Positions 6,080 through 7,500 of a stretch of 7,500 bases of DNA are shown in pieces. The stretch covers positions 1 through 7,500 of the forward strand of contig NZ_CABVGP010000002.1 of assembly GCF_902497555.1 (NCBI RefSeq), given 5' to 3'. The DNA comes from Amycolatopsis camponoti (GTDB taxonomy: Bacteria > Actinomycetota > Actinomycetes > Mycobacteriales > Pseudonocardiaceae). Position 1 is the stretch's first letter. Every line of letters starts with the position of its first letter. The notes under the pieces were generated by a model. That model was not told the origin of the DNA, ran no database searches, and was given only the letters and a program-made list of their open reading frames with translations. The position numbers and the translations under genes were made by a program.

Positions 6080-7423
6080 ATGGATCGCCAGCAGGAATTC
6101 GTGCTCCGCACGCTCGAGGAGCGCGACATCCGTTTCGTCCGTCTCTGGTTCACCGATGTGCTGGGGTTCCTCAAGTCCGTCGCGGTCGCCCCGGCCGAGC
6201 TCGAAGGCGCCTTCACCGAAGGGATCGGCTTCGACGGCTCGGCCATCGAGGGCTTCGCCCGCGTCTACGAGTCGGACATGGTCGCCAAGCCCGACCCGGC
6301 CACCTTCCAGGTCCTGCCGTGGGAGACACCGGACGGCGGCCCGTACTCGGCCCGCATGTTCTGCGACATCGCGATGCCGGACGGCTCGCCGTCGTGGGCC
6401 GACCCGCGGCACGTCCTGCGGCGCCAGCTGTCGAAGGCCGCCGAAGCGGGTTTCACCTGCTACGTGCACCCGGAGATCGAGTTCTTCCTCCTCTCGACCC
6501 TGCCGGACGACGGCAGCGAGCCGGAGCCCGCGGACAACGGCGGCTACTTCGACCAGGCCAGCCACGCCACGGCGACGCACTTCCGCCGGCACGCCATCGA
6601 GACCCTCGAGGCGATGGGCATCTCGGTCGAGTTCAGCCATCACGAAGGGGCACCGGGCCAGCAGGAGATCGACCTCCGCTACGCCGATGCGCTGACGATG
6701 GCCGACAACGTGATGACGTTCCGCTACGTCGTCAAGGAGGTCGCCCTGACCCAGGGCGTGCGCGCGACGTTCATGCCGAAGCCGTTCACGGACCAGCCCG
6801 GCTCGGGCATGCACACCCACATCAGCCTGTTCGAAGGCGATCGCAACGCCTTCTACGACGCCGAGGACCCGCACGAGCTGTCGGAGACCGGCAAGGCGTT
6901 CGTCGCCGGCCTGCTGCACCACGCCAAGGAGATTTCCGCGGTCACCAACCAGTGGGTGAACTCCTACAAACGCCTGATCAGCGGCAGCGAAGCGCCGACG
7001 ACGGTCTCGTGGGGCCGGGCGAACCGCTCCGCGCTCGTCCGCGTCCCGATGTATTCACCCGGAAAGGCGTCATCGCGACGGGTGGAGATCCGTACGTTGG
7101 ACTCGGCGTGCAACCCGTACCTGGCGTACTCGGTCATCCTGGCCGCCGGGCTGAAGGGGATCGAGAAGGGCTACGAGCTGCCGCCGCCCGCCGAGGACAA
7201 CATCTGGCAGCTGAGCGAGTCCGAACGGCGCGCCGCCGGGTACTCGCAGCTGCCCCAGAACCTGGGAGAGGCGCTGGCCGAGATGGAGAAGTCCGAGCTC
7301 CTGCCGGAAGCGCTCGGCGAGCACGTCTACGACTTCTTCCTCCGCAACAAACGCGTGGAGTGGGACAACTACCGCAGCGCGGTCACCCCGTACGAGCTCC
7401 GAACCCTGCTGCCGGTGCTCTGA
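6080..7423 (+). CDS. glnA2: Type I glutamine synthetase-family enzyme GlnA2
   Basis: This ATP-dependent glutamate-amine ligase is full length at 447 residues and closely follows M. tuberculosis GlnA2 throughout, as I recall that sequence. GS motifs are in order: FDGSAIEGFA (51-60, with Asp52 at the ammonium-site position), metal-binding PEIEFF (131-136), HHEGAPGQQEID (187-198), GMHTH (243-247), NSYKRL (294-299), SGSEAP (301-306, Glu304 in the active-site flap position), NRSALVRVP (315-323) and SRRVEIR (332-338). The region that carries the adenylylated tyrosine in GSI-beta enzymes reads AEDNIWQLSESER (371-383), without a tyrosine, so GlnE-type adenylylation is unlikely. Known homologues are annotated as glutamine synthetase, but a Streptomyces GlnA2 has been reported to join glutamate to polyamines; the native substrate here is therefore open. 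The gene follows the MFS transporter by 61 bases and overlaps the next gene by one base. Confidence 0.96.
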   Translation: MDRQQEFVLRTLEERDIRFVRLWFTDVLGFLKSVAVAPAELEGAFTEGIGFDGSAIEGFARVYESDMVAKPDPATFQVLPWETPDGGPYSARMFCDIAMPDGSPSWADPRHVLRRQLSKAAEAGFTCYVHPEIEFFLLSTLPDDGSEPEPADNGGYFDQASHATATHFRRHAIETLEAMGISVEFSHHEGAPGQQEIDLRYADALTMADNVMTFRYVVKEVALTQGVRATFMPKPFTDQPGSGMHTHISLFEGDRNAFYDAEDPHELSETGKAFVAGLLHHAKEISAVTNQWVNSYKRLISGSEAPTTVSWGRANRSALVRVPMYSPGKASSRRVEIRTLDSACNPYLAYSVILAAGLKGIEKGYELPPPAEDNIWQLSESERRAAGYSQLPQNLGEALAEMEKSELLPEALGEHVYDFFLRNKRVEWDNYRSAVTPYELRTLLPVL

Positions 7424-7500
7424 TGGGGCGGCGGCCGGTGTTCCTCTCGATCCTGGCCGCCGCACTCGTGTTCGTCCCCGCGGCGCCCGCTGTGGCGTCG
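7423..7500 (+). CDS. N-terminus of an exported protein (signal peptide only; cut by window edge)
   Basis: The ATG at 7423 overlaps the glnA2 stop in a TGATG arrangement, and 26 codons run to the window edge. They read MGRRPVFLSILAAALVFVPAAPAVAS: a positive n-region (RR), a hydrophobic core and AxA-type signal peptidase I sites near residues 22-25. No lipobox cysteine is present in the visible part. The one-base overlap suggests translational coupling with glnA2. I do not recognise the family from so little sequence; it is not the start of glnE, which lies beyond glnA2 in M. tuberculosis. Confidence 0.75.
   Translation, partial: MGRRPVFLSILAAALVFVPAAPAVAS

Overview
The window looks like chromosomal DNA from a high-GC actinomycete. 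Coding regions show very strong G/C bias at third codon positions, GTG starts are used, and the proteins closely resemble mycobacterial and actinomycete families. The overall style fits a Pseudonocardiales genome such as Amycolatopsis, but that placement is an inference from memory and not a database result. Almost every base is coding. No IS element, CRISPR array, tRNA or rRNA was seen.

Layout, left to right. (1) Bases 1-824, minus strand: the N-terminal 274 codons of secA2, the accessory preprotein translocase ATPase, cut by the window edge. (2) Bases 920-2542 and 2527-4008, plus strand: two tandem, overlapping paralogues of exported lipoprotein serine hydrolases/peptidases (tripeptidyl-aminopeptidase-like; Hip1/CaeA family of Mycobacterium tuberculosis), both with intact catalytic triads. 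(3) Bases 4009-4650, minus strand: a small LppX/LprAFG-type lipoprotein that converges on the second hydrolase with no intergenic base. (4) Bases 4738-6018, plus strand: a 12-helix major facilitator transporter, divergent from the lipoprotein. (5) Bases 6080-7423, plus strand: glnA2, a type I glutamine synthetase-family enzyme. (6) From 7423, plus strand: the signal peptide of an unidentified exported protein, overlapping the glnA2 stop by one base.

The biological theme is the cell envelope: one export motor, three lipoproteins, one membrane transporter and one secreted protein, beside a nitrogen-metabolism enzyme. In M. tuberculosis, as I recall it, Hip1 (Rv2224c), its paralogue Rv2223c and glnA2 (Rv2222c) follow each other in the same transcriptional order. 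Here that order is kept, but a lipoprotein/transporter pair lies between the hydrolases and glnA2, and secA2 lies upstream. I see no clearly novel system. The points most worth checking are the conserved hydrolase-glnA2 order, the secA2/lipoprotein-hydrolase pairing, the LprG-like lipoprotein beside an MFS transporter, and possible leaderless promoters.
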